The notes: generated by a model not told the origin, from the letters alone. DNA of 64,000 bases from DASQFQ01 sp963730115 (GCA_963730115.1 CAVSQM010000008.1:186001-250000), one strand, 5' to 3'; numbered from the stretch's first letter, positions 31,477 to 40,625 are shown. Made by a program: numbers and translations.

Positions 31477-34218
31477 TTGCTGGTCGGACGTGACGAGGAG
31501 CGTGCCCGGCTCGGGCGCATGGTCGAGGCTGCCAGGGATGGGCGCAGCGCGGCCCTGCTCGTCCACGGCGAGGCCGGGATGGGCAAGACGACGCTGCTGC
31601 GCGACGCCGCCGAGCACGCGCAGGGGCTGCGGGTGCTGCGGGCGCGCGGGATCGAGTCGGAGTCCGAGCTGCCGTTCGCCGCGCTGTCGGAGCTGCTGTC
31701 GCCGCTGCTCGAGCTGCGCAGCGAGATCCCGCCCGTCCAGGCACAGGCGCTCGGCGGCGCGCTCGCGCTCGAGGCGGCGCCCGTCACCGACCGCTTCGCG
31801 GTCGCCGCGGGCGTCCTGAGCCTGCTCGGCGCGGCGGCCGAGCGCCAGCCGGTGCTGGCCGTCCTCGACGACCTGCAGTGGCTCGACGAGGCGTCGCGCG
31901 AGGCGCTGCTGTTCGCCGCCCGCCGGCTCGACGCCGAGGGCGTCGTGCTGCTGTTCGGGCTGCGCGACGGGGAGGGCGTGGAGGCGGGCGACCTGGGCCT
32001 CGAGACGCTGCACCTCGACGGGCTCGACGAGGCCAGCGCGCGCCGCCTGCTCGCGGCCGAGGGCGACGGCTTCGCGCCCGCGGTGATCGAGCAGCTGGTG
32101 ACCGCCTCGGCGGGCAACCCGCTCGCGCTGCGCGAGATCCCGCGCGGCCTCAGCGCGGACCAGCGCGCCGGCCGCGACCTCGCGCTCGGCCCGCTGCGGC
32201 CGGGCGAGACGCTCGAGCGCGCGTTCCGCCGCCGCGTCGACGCGCTGCCGGAGCCGACGCGCGACGCGCTGCTCGTGACCGCGTGCGCCGAGACGATGCG
32301 CGCCGACGTGATCGCGGGCGCGCTCGCCAACGCCGGGCTGCCGGCCGATGCGCTCGAGCCCGCCGAGGCGGCCGGCCTGCTCCAGCTCCGCGGCCGCGAG
32401 GTCGAGTTCGACCACCCGCTCGTGCGCGCCGCCGTCTACCACGCCGCCACGCCGGCGCGGCGCCGCGACATGCACCGCGCGCTCGCCACCGCGTTCCCCG
32501 ACCGCAGCGCCGAGCGCGCCTGGCACCTGGCCGCCGCCTGCACGATGCCCGACGCCGGCGTCGCCCAGGCGCTGATGGACGCGGCCGGCGACGCCCGCGG
32601 CCGCGCCGCCTTCGCCGCCGCGGCGCGCGGCTTCGCCCGCGCCGGCGAGCTCCACGTCGACGACGACGACCGGGCGCGGGCGCTGCTCGAGGCGGCGGGC
32701 GCCGCGACCATCGCCGGGGAGCTCTCGCGCGCGTTCGAGCTCGCCGACCAGGGCGGCCGCCTCGCCTCCGACCCGTTGCTGCAGGCCGACCTGCGCGCGA
32801 TGGCGGCCCGCACCCAGATGCGGCTCGGCGACCCGCTGCGCGCCGGCCAGGCGCTCGTGCGCGAGGCCGAGCGGATCGAGGGCCTCGACCGCGTCCGCGC
32901 CGGCGGCTTCCTGCTCGAGTCGGCGGTGACCCACATGATCGACGGGACGCTGCGGGCGATGGCCGAGACCGCCAGCCGCGTCAAGGAGGTCACCGCCGGC
33001 CAGGCGCCCGGCCTCGACTTCCTGGCCACGCTGCTCACCGCCGAGGCGCTGCTCGCGCTGGGCGAGACCGAGGAGGGCGACGCGCTGCTGGCCGCCTGCG
33101 AGCCGGTGCTGCTCGGCGACGAGCCGGTGCTCGGGCCGCCCGAGGTGCTGGGGATGGCTGCGCACTCCTCGCTGTGGTCGGAGCAGTTCGACCGCGCGGA
33201 GGCGATCTTCGAGCGCCTGGTCGGCTCGCTGCGCGACGTCGGCGCCGCCGCCGCGCTCGTCTACCCGCTGGCCGCACGCTCCCACCTCGACTTCCGCCTC
33301 GGGCGCTGGCCCGCGGCGCTGGCGGGCGCCGACGAGTCGGTGACGCTCGCGCGCGAGACGCACCAGGAGTCGCTGCTCGCCCACGGGCTCGGCGCGCTCG
33401 CCGAGGTCGAGGCGGGGCTCGGCCGCGCCGACGACGGGCGCCGCCACGCGCAGGAGAGCGTCGCGCTGTGCCAGGCCCAGGGCGCCCCGGCCACCGCCAT
33501 CTACGGCTACCACGCGCTCGCGCTGCTCGAGCTCGGCCTCGGCAACCTCGAGGCCGCGCGCGACCACGGCCTCGCCGCCGAGCGGGCGTTCAACGAGACC
33601 GAGGGCGACGAGCCGGGCGTCGCGCGCTTCCAGCCCGACCTGCTCGAGGCCCTGTGGCGCCTCGGCGCCCAGGACGAGGTGCCGCCGCGGCTCGCGGAGC
33701 TCGCACGCCAGGCCGATCGCCCCGGCCACACCTGGGCGCAGGCGGTGGTCGAGCGCATCCGCGGCCTGATGGCGCCCGACGGCGAGGTCGACGAGCACTT
33801 CGCGCGCGCGTTGGAGCTGCACGCCATGACTCGTCAGCCGTTCGAGACCGCCCGCACCCAGCTCCTCCACGGCGAGCGGCTGCGCCGCGCCAAGCGGCGC
33901 GCCGACGCCCGCACCCCGCTGGGCCACGCGCTCGCCGTGTTCGAGCGCCTCGGCGCCGAGCCGTGGGCCGAGCGCACGCGCGCGGAGCTGCGCGCGACCG
34001 GCGGCCCGACCGGCTCCGCCGCGCCCGCCATCGCCACCGACGAGCTGACCGCCCAGGAGCTGCAGATCGCGCTCCAGGTCGCGCAGGGCCGCACGAACCG
34101 CGAGGTCGCCGCCGCGCTGTTCCTCAGCGCAAAGACGATCGAGTACCACCTCGGCTCGATCTACCGCAAGCTCGGGATCCGGCGGCGCGGGGAGCTGTCG
34201 GCGGCGCTCTCCGCCTGA
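31477..34218 (+). CDS. LAL-type LuxR family regulator with N-terminal ATPase
   Basis: 913 residues from TTG 31477. N-terminal MLVGRDEERARLGRMVEAARDGRSAALLVHGEAGMGKTTLL (Walker A), Walker B-like AVLDDLQWLDEASRE (VLDDLQWxD is the mark of MalT-type STAND ATPases), a long alpha-helical TPR-like sensor region, and a C-terminal LuxR HTH (LTAQELQIALQVAQGRTNREVAAALFLSAKTIEYHLGSIYRKLGI). STAND regulators switch on when a ligand binds the TPR region; target genes are unknown, the catabolic operon upstream being one candidate. It ends 1 base before a large palindrome. Confidence 0.92.
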   Translation: MLVGRDEERARLGRMVEAARDGRSAALLVHGEAGMGKTTLLRDAAEHAQGLRVLRARGIESESELPFAALSELLSPLLELRSEIPPVQAQALGGALALEAAPVTDRFAVAAGVLSLLGAAAERQPVLAVLDDLQWLDEASREALLFAARRLDAEGVVLLFGLRDGEGVEAGDLGLETLHLDGLDEASARRLLAAEGDGFAPAVIEQLVTASAGNPLALREIPRGLSADQRAGRDLALGPLRPGETLERAFRRRVDALPEPTRDALLVTACAETMRADVIAGALANAGLPADALEPAEAAGLLQLRGREVEFDHPLVRAAVYHAATPARRRDMHRALATAFPDRSAERAWHLAAACTMPDAGVAQALMDAAGDARGRAAFAAAARGFARAGELHVDDDDRARALLEAAGAATIAGELSRAFELADQGGRLASDPLLQADLRAMAARTQMRLGDPLRAGQALVREAERIEGLDRVRAGGFLLESAVTHMIDGTLRAMAETASRVKEVTAGQAPGLDFLATLLTAEALLALGETEEGDALLAACEPVLLGDEPVLGPPEVLGMAAHSSLWSEQFDRAEAIFERLVGSLRDVGAAAALVYPLAARSHLDFRLGRWPAALAGADESVTLARETHQESLLAHGLGALAEVEAGLGRADDGRRHAQESVALCQAQGAPATAIYGYHALALLELGLGNLEAARDHGLAAERAFNETEGDEPGVARFQPDLLEALWRLGAQDEVPPRLAELARQADRPGHTWAQAVVERIRGLMAPDGEVDEHFARALELHAMTRQPFETARTQLLHGERLRRAKRRADARTPLGHALAVFERLGAEPWAERTRAELRATGGPTGSAAPAIATDELTAQELQIALQVAQGRTNREVAAALFLSAKTIEYHLGSIYRKLGIRRRGELSAALSA

Positions 34219-34402
34219 CGTCCGCGGAAGTTTCGGCGAACGTCAACTGCGGCTGGGTAAGGGTGGGTTTCGGCCGTTGGCGGCACGAATGTCAGCTCGA
34301 TAGGCCGCAAGCCCATCGAGACGACTTTCGTGGCCGCCTCGGCGGTTCGCACCCGCTTCCTACCCAGCCGGCCGTTGACGTGCGGCGGCGCTGCCGCGGA
34401 CG
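34219..34402. repeat. 184-bp imperfect palindrome between convergent genes
   Basis: The two halves are near reverse complements over the whole length. Outer arms cgtccgcgg / ccgcggacg (34219-34227, 34394-34402), then cacgt-type block acgtcaac/gttgacgt (34240-34247, 34374-34381), then ggctgggta/tacccagcc (34251-34259, 34361-34369), a middle section with gggt, ccg, ggcgg and cacgaa pairs, and ctcgat/atcgag around a short central ggc-cgcaa-gcc (34303-34313). It fills the whole gap from the LuxR stop to seven bases before the permease stop. No open frame of note. Could be a strong double terminator, a non-autonomous MITE-like element, or a structured RNA. Confidence 0.85.
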
Positions 34403-34408
34403 CCCGCT

Positions 34409-35182
34409 TCAGCCTCCGGCCGCCTCCGCCTTGCGCAGCCCGCGCACGCACCAGACCGTGAACACGACGCCGAGCGCGAGCGCGATGCCGAACATCGCCA
34501 GCACCTCGAACGCCTGCCCGGAGATGAGGTCGCGGCCGCCCTCGACCAGCGCGGTGAACGGGTTGACCTTCGCGGCGGTCGCGACCCAGCCGGCCAGCAG
34601 GTCGAGCGGGACGTAGACCGGGGCGAGGAAGAGGATCAGGAAGACCGGCATCTGCATCGCCGGGCCGGCCTGGATCGTGCGCATGCGGAACGCGACGCCG
34701 AACGCGAACAGGGCGGCGACGAGGTTGACGAGCAACGCGAGCACGACCAGCCCGAAGACGTCGACCGGGCCGCCGTCGATCTGCATGCCGACGAGGATCG
34801 CGACCAGGAACAGCAGCGCGCCGACGATCAGCGCGCGCATCAGCCCGGCGAGCAGGTAGCCGGCCAGGATCGAGAGCCGGTTCGGCGCGGCCAGCATGAG
34901 CCGGCGGGCGAAGCCGCGCTCGAAGTCGGCCGCGACGGCAAAGCCGGTGAAGACGCCGCCGAACGCCGCCGACTGCAGCAGGACGAACACGAACTGGAAC
35001 GCCGTGTAGCCGGTCGGGAAGTCGAAGCCCGGCGCGTTGCTGACCTGCGAGAGCCCGCCGGCGAACGCGGTGAAGAAGAACAGCGGGAAGATGATCGACG
35101 GCAGCAGGAAGGCCGGGTTGGTCGTGAAGTTGTGGATCTGCCGCCAGGCGACGCCCCAGGCGACGGCGATGAAGCGGCTCAT
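34409..35182 (-). CDS. ABC-2 type transporter permease (second of two)
   Basis: 257 residues. Six membrane segments with the ABC-2 pattern: IFPLFFFTAFAGGLS, FVFVLLQSAAFGGVFTGFAVA, LAGYLLAGLMRALIVGALLFLVAILVG, VFGLVVLALLVNLVAALFAFGVAF, VFLILFLAPVYVPLDLL, and MFGIALALGVVFTVWCV. ATGA overlap with the upstream permease. Exporter of a lipid-like or drug-like molecule under MarR control. Confidence 0.88.
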   Translation of the reverse strand: MSRFIAVAWGVAWRQIHNFTTNPAFLLPSIIFPLFFFTAFAGGLSQVSNAPGFDFPTGYTAFQFVFVLLQSAAFGGVFTGFAVAADFERGFARRLMLAAPNRLSILAGYLLAGLMRALIVGALLFLVAILVGMQIDGGPVDVFGLVVLALLVNLVAALFAFGVAFRMRTIQAGPAMQMPVFLILFLAPVYVPLDLLAGWVATAAKVNPFTALVEGGRDLISGQAFEVLAMFGIALALGVVFTVWCVRGLRKAEAAGG

Positions 35183-35952
35183 GTCCGCACCAGCCGCGTG
35201 CGCAGCGCGCGCGAGGCGCCGAAGATCGAGAGCGCGCAGACCACGATGGCGACGCCGAAGCCGCGCTCGAGCGCCACCGCGTCCCAGCCGGTGATCACCA
35301 CCGAGCGGATGCCCTCGAGCATGTAGGAGACCGGGTTCCAGGTCGCGATGGTGCGGAACCAGTCCTGCTCGATCAGCGGCCGCGGGAGCGCCTGCGAGGA
35401 CAGGAAGAGGAAGACGAAGAAGACCGGGAACAGGCCCTGCACCGCCTCGCCCGAGCCGGCGCGCAGCCCGACCAGTGCGCCGAGCGCCGCGAAGCCGAGC
35501 GTGACGAAGAAGGCGAGCAGGAGCAGCACGACCACGCCGAGGGCGCCGGCCTTGACCTGGAGCCCGGCCGCGAAGCCGACCGCGAGGTAGACGATCGACG
35601 AGAGCCCCGCCACCGTCATCACGCCCGAGAGGTTGCCGAGCAGCAGCGCCGCGCGCTGCATCGGGGTCAGCGCCAGCCGCTTGAGGAAGCCCGTCTCGAC
35701 GTCCCGCGCCAGGCTCGAGCCGGCGTTGATGGCGGCGAACAGCGCGCCCTGCATGAACGGGATCGCGATCGCGAAGTTGAGGTAGTCCTCGGTCGGGAAG
35801 CCCGGCAGCTTCGTCGCGGCGTCGAGCCCGCCGACGTTGACCGCCAGCAGGCACAGCGGGAACAGGATCGGGGGGACGAAGAGGGCGGGCTGGCGCAGCG
35901 TCTGGGTGATCGACCGCCGCGCCATCTCGCCGACCTGGGCGAGCAGCGTCAA
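35179..35952 (-). CDS. ABC-2 type transporter permease (first of two)
   Basis: 257 residues from TTG 35952, in TTGA overlap with the ATPase. ABC-2 pattern with RSITQTLRQPALFVPPILFPLCLLAV, FAIAIPFMQGALFAAINAGSSLARDVETGFLKRLALTPMQR, ALLLGNLSGVMTV, LFPVFFVFLFLSSQALPRPLI and WNPVSYMLEGIRSVVITG (the typical P-S-Y-x-x-E-G). The two permeases are of equal length and probably form a heterodimer. Confidence 0.88.
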   Translation of the reverse strand: MTLLAQVGEMARRSITQTLRQPALFVPPILFPLCLLAVNVGGLDAATKLPGFPTEDYLNFAIAIPFMQGALFAAINAGSSLARDVETGFLKRLALTPMQRAALLLGNLSGVMTVAGLSSIVYLAVGFAAGLQVKAGALGVVVLLLLAFFVTLGFAALGALVGLRAGSGEAVQGLFPVFFVFLFLSSQALPRPLIEQDWFRTIATWNPVSYMLEGIRSVVITGWDAVALERGFGVAIVVCALSIFGASRALRTRLVRT

Positions 35953-36932
35953 GCAGGCACCGCCTCGGGCTCGGGGCGCTCCTCCTCGACCTCGAGCTTG
36001 TGCCCGGTCTTGGCCAGGAAGACGTCGTCGAGCGTCGGCGAGTGGAGCTCGAACAGCTCGATCCCGACCTGCTCGGCGTCGAGCGCGCGCACGACGTCGG
36101 CGAGCCCGTCGGCCCCGCGCTCGAGCCGCACCGCGACCGCGCCGTCGGGCGCGTGGACCGGCTCGCCGAAGCGGCCGAGCACCGTCGCCAGGCGATCGCA
36201 GCTGGCCTTGTCGGCGGGGATGACCTCGAGGCTCGGGTGCCCGACCTCGGCCTTCAGCGCGTCGGGCGTGCCCTCGGCGACGATCCGGCCCTGGTCGATG
36301 ATGCCCACGCGGTCGGCCAGCGCGTCGGCCTCCTCGAGGTACTGCGTGGTCAGCAGCACGGTCACGCCCTCGTCGCGCGCGAGCCGGCCGACCTCCTCCC
36401 ACAGGTCCGAGCGGCTCTGCGGGTCCAGGCCGGTGGTCGGCTCGTCGAGGAACAGGATGCGCGGGGAGTGCACGAGCGCGAGCGCGAGGTCGAGCCGGCG
36501 CTTCATGCCGCCCGAGTAGCCGCCGACCTTGCGGTCGGCCGCGTCGCTGAGGCCGACGCGCTCGAGCAGCTCGGTCCCGCGGCGCACGCGCTCGCTCTTG
36601 GGCAGGCCGTGCAGCGTGGTCTGGAGGCGCAGGTGCTCGCGCCCGGTCAGCAGCGGGTCGAGCGCGGCCTCCTGCAGCGCGGCGCCGATCGACTCGCGCA
36701 CGCTCGCGCCCTGGCGGACGATGTCGAAGCCCGCGACGCGCGCCGTGCCCGCGGTGGGCGGCAGCAGCGTGGTGAGCATGAGGACGGTCGTGGACTTGCC
36801 GGCCCCGTTCGGTCCCAGGAAGCCGTAGATCTCACCGGGCTCGACGCTGAAGTGGATCCCGTCCACCGCGCGCACGCCGCCCTTGAACTCGCGGACGAGG
36901 CCGTCGACCTCGATGCCGTTGTCGGAAGTCAT
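35949..36932 (-). CDS. ABC-2 exporter ATP-binding protein (DrrA/CcmA-like)
   Basis: 327 residues from ATG 36932. Walker A GPNGAGKST, Q-loop ALQEAALDPLLTGRE, signature YSGGMKRRLDLALAL, Walker B ILFLDEPTTGLDPQS, H-loop: LLTTQYLEEADAL, where the switch His is Gln as in DrrA-type daunorubicin exporters. C-terminal DUF4162 follows (LEVIPADKASCDRL). Transcribed from its own near-leaderless promoter divergent from MarR. Confidence 0.92.
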   Translation of the reverse strand: MTSDNGIEVDGLVREFKGGVRAVDGIHFSVEPGEIYGFLGPNGAGKSTTVLMLTTLLPPTAGTARVAGFDIVRQGASVRESIGAALQEAALDPLLTGREHLRLQTTLHGLPKSERVRRGTELLERVGLSDAADRKVGGYSGGMKRRLDLALALVHSPRILFLDEPTTGLDPQSRSDLWEEVGRLARDEGVTVLLTTQYLEEADALADRVGIIDQGRIVAEGTPDALKAEVGHPSLEVIPADKASCDRLATVLGRFGEPVHAPDGAVAVRLERGADGLADVVRALDAEQVGIELFELHSPTLDDVFLAKTGHKLEVEEERPEPEAVPA

Positions 36933-36940
36933 GACGCGAG

Positions 36941-36989
36941 ACCCTAGCGAAGATAGTTGAACCATGCAATCTTCGATCTATGTTATATT
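36941..36989. promoter_or_regulatory. Divergent promoter region for ABC exporter (minus) and MarR (plus), with candidate operator
   Basis: Minus strand: TTGCAT (36964-36969) -17- TAGGGT (36941-36946), eight bases before the ATPase ATG. Plus strand: TATATT (36984-36989), six bases before the MarR ATG, so leaderless. A cgaagat/atcttcg inverted repeat (36948-36954 and 36969-36975) covers the minus spacer and -35. A MarR dimer here would repress both directions. Confidence 0.75.
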
Positions 36990-36995
36990 CGCGGC

Positions 36996-37427
36996 ATGTC
37001 AACGTCGACGGCGCCCAGCACCGCCGCACGTGAGGCGTGGGGGCTGTTCTGGCGCATCTTCAGTGCCGACAAGCCACGGCGCATGGCGACGTTGAACGAG
37101 CTCGGGCTCGCTCCCATGCAGTCGATGGCGCTGATGCAGCTGCGCCCGGACGAGCCGATGACGATGAGCGCGATGGCGCATGCGCTCCAGTGCGACAACT
37201 CGAACGTCACCGGGATCGCCGACCGGCTCGAGGCGATGGGCCTCGTCGAGCGCCGCCCCGCCGAGCACGACCGCCGCGTGAAGACGCTCGTGATCACCGA
37301 GAAGGGCAGCGAGATGCGCGGGGAGGTCGAGCGGCACATGAGCGTCCCCCCGCCGCCGCTCGCCGGCCTCTCCGACGACGATGCCGCGGCGCTGCGCGAC
37401 ATCCTGCAGCGCGCGCTAGACGGCTGA
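36996..37427 (+). CDS. MarR family transcriptional regulator
   Basis: 143 residues from ATG 36996. Winged-HTH core: LGLAPMQSMALMQLRPDEPMTMSAMAHALQCDNSNVTGIADRLEAMGLVERRPAEHDRRVKTLVITEKG, with the DRR wing motif. Likely represses the divergent ABC-2 exporter and itself. The 3' end overlaps the convergent citrate synthase gene by 12 bases. Confidence 0.9.
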   Translation: MSTSTAPSTAAREAWGLFWRIFSADKPRRMATLNELGLAPMQSMALMQLRPDEPMTMSAMAHALQCDNSNVTGIADRLEAMGLVERRPAEHDRRVKTLVITEKGSEMRGEVERHMSVPPPPLAGLSDDDAAALRDILQRALDG

Positions 37428-38493
37428 GAGCGGGCGCTCGCCCGGCCCGACGTACTTCGCCGACGGCCGGATCAGCCGCCCCTCGCGCTTCTGCTCGAGG
37501 ATGTGCGCCGACCAGCCGGCGGTGCGCGCGCAGGTGAACAACGACGTGAACAGCGTGCTCGGGACGTCGGCGTGGTCGAGCACGACGGCCGACCAGAACT
37601 CGACGTTGGTGGCGAGCACGCGGTCGGGCTTGCGCGCCTTGAGCTCGGCCAGCGCCGCCGCCTCGAGCGCCTCGGCGACCTCGTAGCGCTGCGAGCCGAT
37701 CTCCTTCGACGTGCGCCGCAGCACGCGCGCCCGCGGATCCTCGGCCCGGTAGACGCGGTGGCCGAAGCCCATCAGGCGCTGGCCGGAGTCGAGCGCGTCC
37801 CTGACCCATCGCTGCGCGTCACCCAAGGCCTCGACCTCGTCGAGCATCTTCAGCACGCGCGCGGGCGCGCCGCCGTGCAGCGGGCCGGAGAGCGCGCCGA
37901 CCGCTCCGCTCAGCGCGGCGGCGACGTCGGCGCCGGTGGAGGCGATCACGCGGGCCGTGAACGTCGAGGCGTTCATGCCGTGCTCGGCCGCCGAGATCCA
38001 GTAGGCGTCGATCGCCTTCACGTGGTCGGGGTCGGCCTCGCCGCGCCAGCGGGTGAGGAAGCGCTCGGGGATCGAGCCGGCCTTGTCGATCTCGCGCTGC
38101 GGGCACCGGCGGCCGGCCGGCGCCGCGCGCGGACTGGGCGACGAAGCTCAGCGCCATCACCGAGGCGCGCGCGAGGTCGTCGCGCGCCTGCTCGTCGGAG
38201 ATGTCGATCAGCGACTCGAACCCCCACTCCGGCCCTAGCATCGCCAGCGCCGACTGCACGTCGACGCGCGGGTCGCCCGAGCGGATGGCGAGCGGGTGCG
38301 GCTCGGCGGGCGGCAGGCCGGGCTCGAGCGCGCCGTCGACCAGCAGCCCCCACACCTGCTCGAACGGCGCCTGGCCGACGAGCTCCTCGATGTCGACGCC
38401 GCGGTAGCGCAGCGCGCCGCCCTCGCGATCGGGCTCGGCGATCTCGGTGGCGAAGGCGACGACACCCTCGAGGCCGGACTGGACCTCGCTCAC
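37416..38493 (-). pseudogene. Citrate synthase (or 2-methylcitrate synthase), apparent +1 frameshift near 38.10 kb
   Basis: GTG 38493 (GTGA overlap) gives MSEVQSGLEGVVAFATEIAEPDREGGALRYRGVDIEEL, the typical start of small type II citrate synthases, through LARASVMALSFVAQSARGAG. The reading frame then slips. The rest is in the next frame: QREIDKAGSIPERFLTRWRGEADPDHVKAIDAYWISAAEHGMNASTFTARV (first catalytic His in AEHGMN), GPLHGGAPARVLKML, GFGHRVY (second His), and final SAKYVGPGERPL. One extra base at about 38098-38104 explains it. Restored length about 358, normal. A conserved central-metabolism gene with one clean slip suggests sequence error. Confidence 0.85.
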
Positions 38494-39098
38494 GCGGCCA
38501 CCCTGGCCGCCCGGTGGCGGCGGGCCTTCTCGACGTTCCCGCACGCCCGCATCGAGCACCAGCGCCGGCGGGCGGCCTGGGAGCGGTCGTAGAAGCGAGC
38601 CGAGCAGGTCTCCGAGCCGCAGATGCGGACCCGCTCCGCCTGGTCGGGCGTGCCGAGCATGTGGGCGGCGTCCAGCGCCACGAGCCCGAGCGCGCGCCGC
38701 GGCGAGTCGGCCGGCGGGCGCTCGCTCAGCTGCGGCACCCCGTCGGGGCCGAGCGCGAGCGTGGGGCGCACGCTGACCAGGACGAGCCAGTCGTCGATCA
38801 CGCGCAGCGCCGCAGCGTCGGTCGGCGCGCCGGCCAGCGCTGCGCGCACGCCGGCGTCGATCGCCTCGCGCAGCTCGCGCGCCTCGCGACCCAGCCCGCG
38901 CGGCGGGCGCGACGGCTCTTCGAGCAGCTCGGCGGCGACGAGCCAGGCGACCGCGTCGCGGTCGGTGGGGAGGCACTCGACGTTGCGGCGCCAGCGCTCG
39001 CGGCGGGTGTTGACGAGGTCGAGCGCCGGGCGGCCGCCGAGCCAATACCAGTAGGGCTCGCCGCTCTGGAGCGGGCCATCGGGGACCTCCGGGACCAT
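38490..39098 (-). CDS. CGNR zinc-finger (ABATE) transcriptional regulator
   Basis: 202 residues. N-terminal ABATE domain (GGRPALDLVNTRRERWRRNVECLPTDRDAVAWLVAAELL) and a C-terminal CGNR zinc finger: ICGSETCSARFYDRS...WCSMRACGNVEKARRHR with four Cys and the C-G-N motif. A putative stress-responsive DNA-binding protein. ATG 39098 is preceded at six bases by TATCAT on the minus strand, so leaderless; an AACCGGTT palindrome is just upstream. Coupled by GTGA to citrate synthase. Confidence 0.88.
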   Translation of the reverse strand: MVPEVPDGPLQSGEPYWYWLGGRPALDLVNTRRERWRRNVECLPTDRDAVAWLVAAELLEEPSRPPRGLGREARELREAIDAGVRAALAGAPTDAAALRVIDDWLVLVSVRPTLALGPDGVPQLSERPPADSPRRALGLVALDAAHMLGTPDQAERVRICGSETCSARFYDRSQAARRRWCSMRACGNVEKARRHRAARVAA

Positions 39099-39162
39099 AA
39101 CCCGATGATACAGACCGAACCGGTTACTCGTGACAGGAAGTGATGACCGGGAACGTGGGATT

Positions 39163-39190
39163 TTGCCGGGGCGGTCGCGTGCCCTAGGCT
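39163..39190 (+). promoter_or_regulatory. Candidate promoter of the second amidase
   Basis: TTGCCG (39163-39168), 16-base spacer, TAGGCT (39185-39190), ending ten bases before ATG 39201. Divergent from the CGNR gene. Confidence 0.45.
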
Positions 39191-39200
39191 GGCGCCGCGG

Positions 39201-40625
39201 ATGGGGGACCTCATGGCAATGAGCGTCGGCGAGATCGCGGCCCACGTGCGGGGTGGCGAGTTGAGCGCGCGCGAGGTCGTGACCGACGCTCTAGAGCGGA
39301 TCGAGGAGCGCGATCCGAAGCTCAACGCGTTCGTGGAGGTCGATGCCGACGGCGCCCTGGCGGCCGCCGACCGCATCGAGCCGGGCGACGAGCGCCCGTT
39401 CGCCGGCGTCCCGATCGCGATCAAGGCGAACACCCCGGTCGCGGGCCTGACCATGAACTTCGGCTCCAAGTTCCTCGGCGACCATCGCCCGGGCCACAGC
39501 GCGTACCTCGTGCGGCGGTTGCAGGACGCGGGGTTCGTGATCGTTGGAATCACCAACATGCCGGAATTCGGAATTCTTCCGACCACGGAGCCGCGCCACA
39601 CGGAGCCGACCCGCAACCCGTGGGACACCGAGCGCACCCCGGGCGGCTCGTCGGGCGGCGCCGCCGCGGCGGTCGCGGGCGGCATGCTGCCCGTCGCGCA
39701 CGGCAACGACGGCGGCGGCTCGCTGCGCATCCCCGCTTCCTGCTGCGGGCTCGTCGGGCTCAAGCCGAGCCGCGGGCGCGTGTCGCGCGGACCCGACCTC
39801 GGCGACTCGTTCCTCGCCTGCGACGGCGTGCTGACCCGCACCGTCGCCGAGACCGCGCAGTGCCTCGACGTGCTCGCCGGCTACGAGGTCGGCGACTCCA
39901 CGTGGGCGCCGCGGCCCGCCGAGCCGTACACGCTGTCGGCCCGCCGCGACCCGGGCCGCCTGCGGGTGGCGATGACCGCCCAGAACGCGCTCGAGGCCGA
40001 CGTCGACCCCGAATGCATGCGCGGCATGCTCGAGACCGCCGACCTGCTCGCCGCACTCGGGCACGAGATCGAAGAGGCGTCGCCGGCGCTGCCGGGCAAG
40101 GACACGCTGCGGCTGTTCACCGGCGCGTTCGGGCCGGCGATCGCGCTCCAGATCACCTACGGGGAGCTGCTGGCCGGGCGCCCGCCGGAGGACGACGAGA
40201 TCGAGCCGCTGTCGCGCAGCCTGGCCGACATCGCCGCCGGGATGTCGTCGATCGAGTACCTCGCGTGCGTGGCCCAGCTCCAAGCGCTGGCGCGCGGCGT
40301 CGTCGCGTTCTTCGCCGAGTACGACGTGCTGCTGACGCCCGCCCTGGCCGAGCGCCCGCTGCCGATCGGCGAGTGCAACGGCATCGGCGAGGACCCGCTG
40401 GCCGACTTCGCCCGCTCGGGCCAGTTCACGCCCTTCACGGCGCTGTTCAACGTCACCGGGCAGCCGGCGATCTCGGTCCCGGCCGGCTTCGGGGAGGACG
40501 GCCTCCCCACCAACGCGCACCTCGTCGGCAAGCCGCTGGGCGAGGACACGCTGCTGCAGCTCGCTTCGCAGCTCGAGGCCGCGCGGCCGGCCGCCGCGAC
40601 GCGGCCGATGCCGGCCGTCGACTAG
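39201..40625 (+). CDS. Amidase-signature family amidase
   Basis: 474 residues. Lys75 in IAIKANTPVAG, signature TPGGSSGGAAAAVAGG (147-161), nucleophile Ser174 in GNDGGGSLRIPASCCGLVG. ATG 39201; ATG 39213 and 39219 are also possible. Codon use in the stretch near 39540 (GTTGGAATC...GGAATTCGGAATTCTTCC) is unusually AT-ended for this genome. Functions as an amide hydrolase of unknown substrate. Monocistronic; the double-hairpin repeat follows its stop directly. Confidence 0.9.
   Translation: MGDLMAMSVGEIAAHVRGGELSAREVVTDALERIEERDPKLNAFVEVDADGALAAADRIEPGDERPFAGVPIAIKANTPVAGLTMNFGSKFLGDHRPGHSAYLVRRLQDAGFVIVGITNMPEFGILPTTEPRHTEPTRNPWDTERTPGGSSGGAAAAVAGGMLPVAHGNDGGGSLRIPASCCGLVGLKPSRGRVSRGPDLGDSFLACDGVLTRTVAETAQCLDVLAGYEVGDSTWAPRPAEPYTLSARRDPGRLRVAMTAQNALEADVDPECMRGMLETADLLAALGHEIEEASPALPGKDTLRLFTGAFGPAIALQITYGELLAGRPPEDDEIEPLSRSLADIAAGMSSIEYLACVAQLQALARGVVAFFAEYDVLLTPALAERPLPIGECNGIGEDPLADFARSGQFTPFTALFNVTGQPAISVPAGFGEDGLPTNAHLVGKPLGEDTLLQLASQLEAARPAAATRPMPAVD

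Noticed and set aside
31147..34149. A 1000-residue open frame on the minus strand opposite the LuxR regulator
   Set aside because: High-GC shadow: composition is Arg/Gly/Ala filler with no motif, while the plus strand has clear ATPase and HTH domains.
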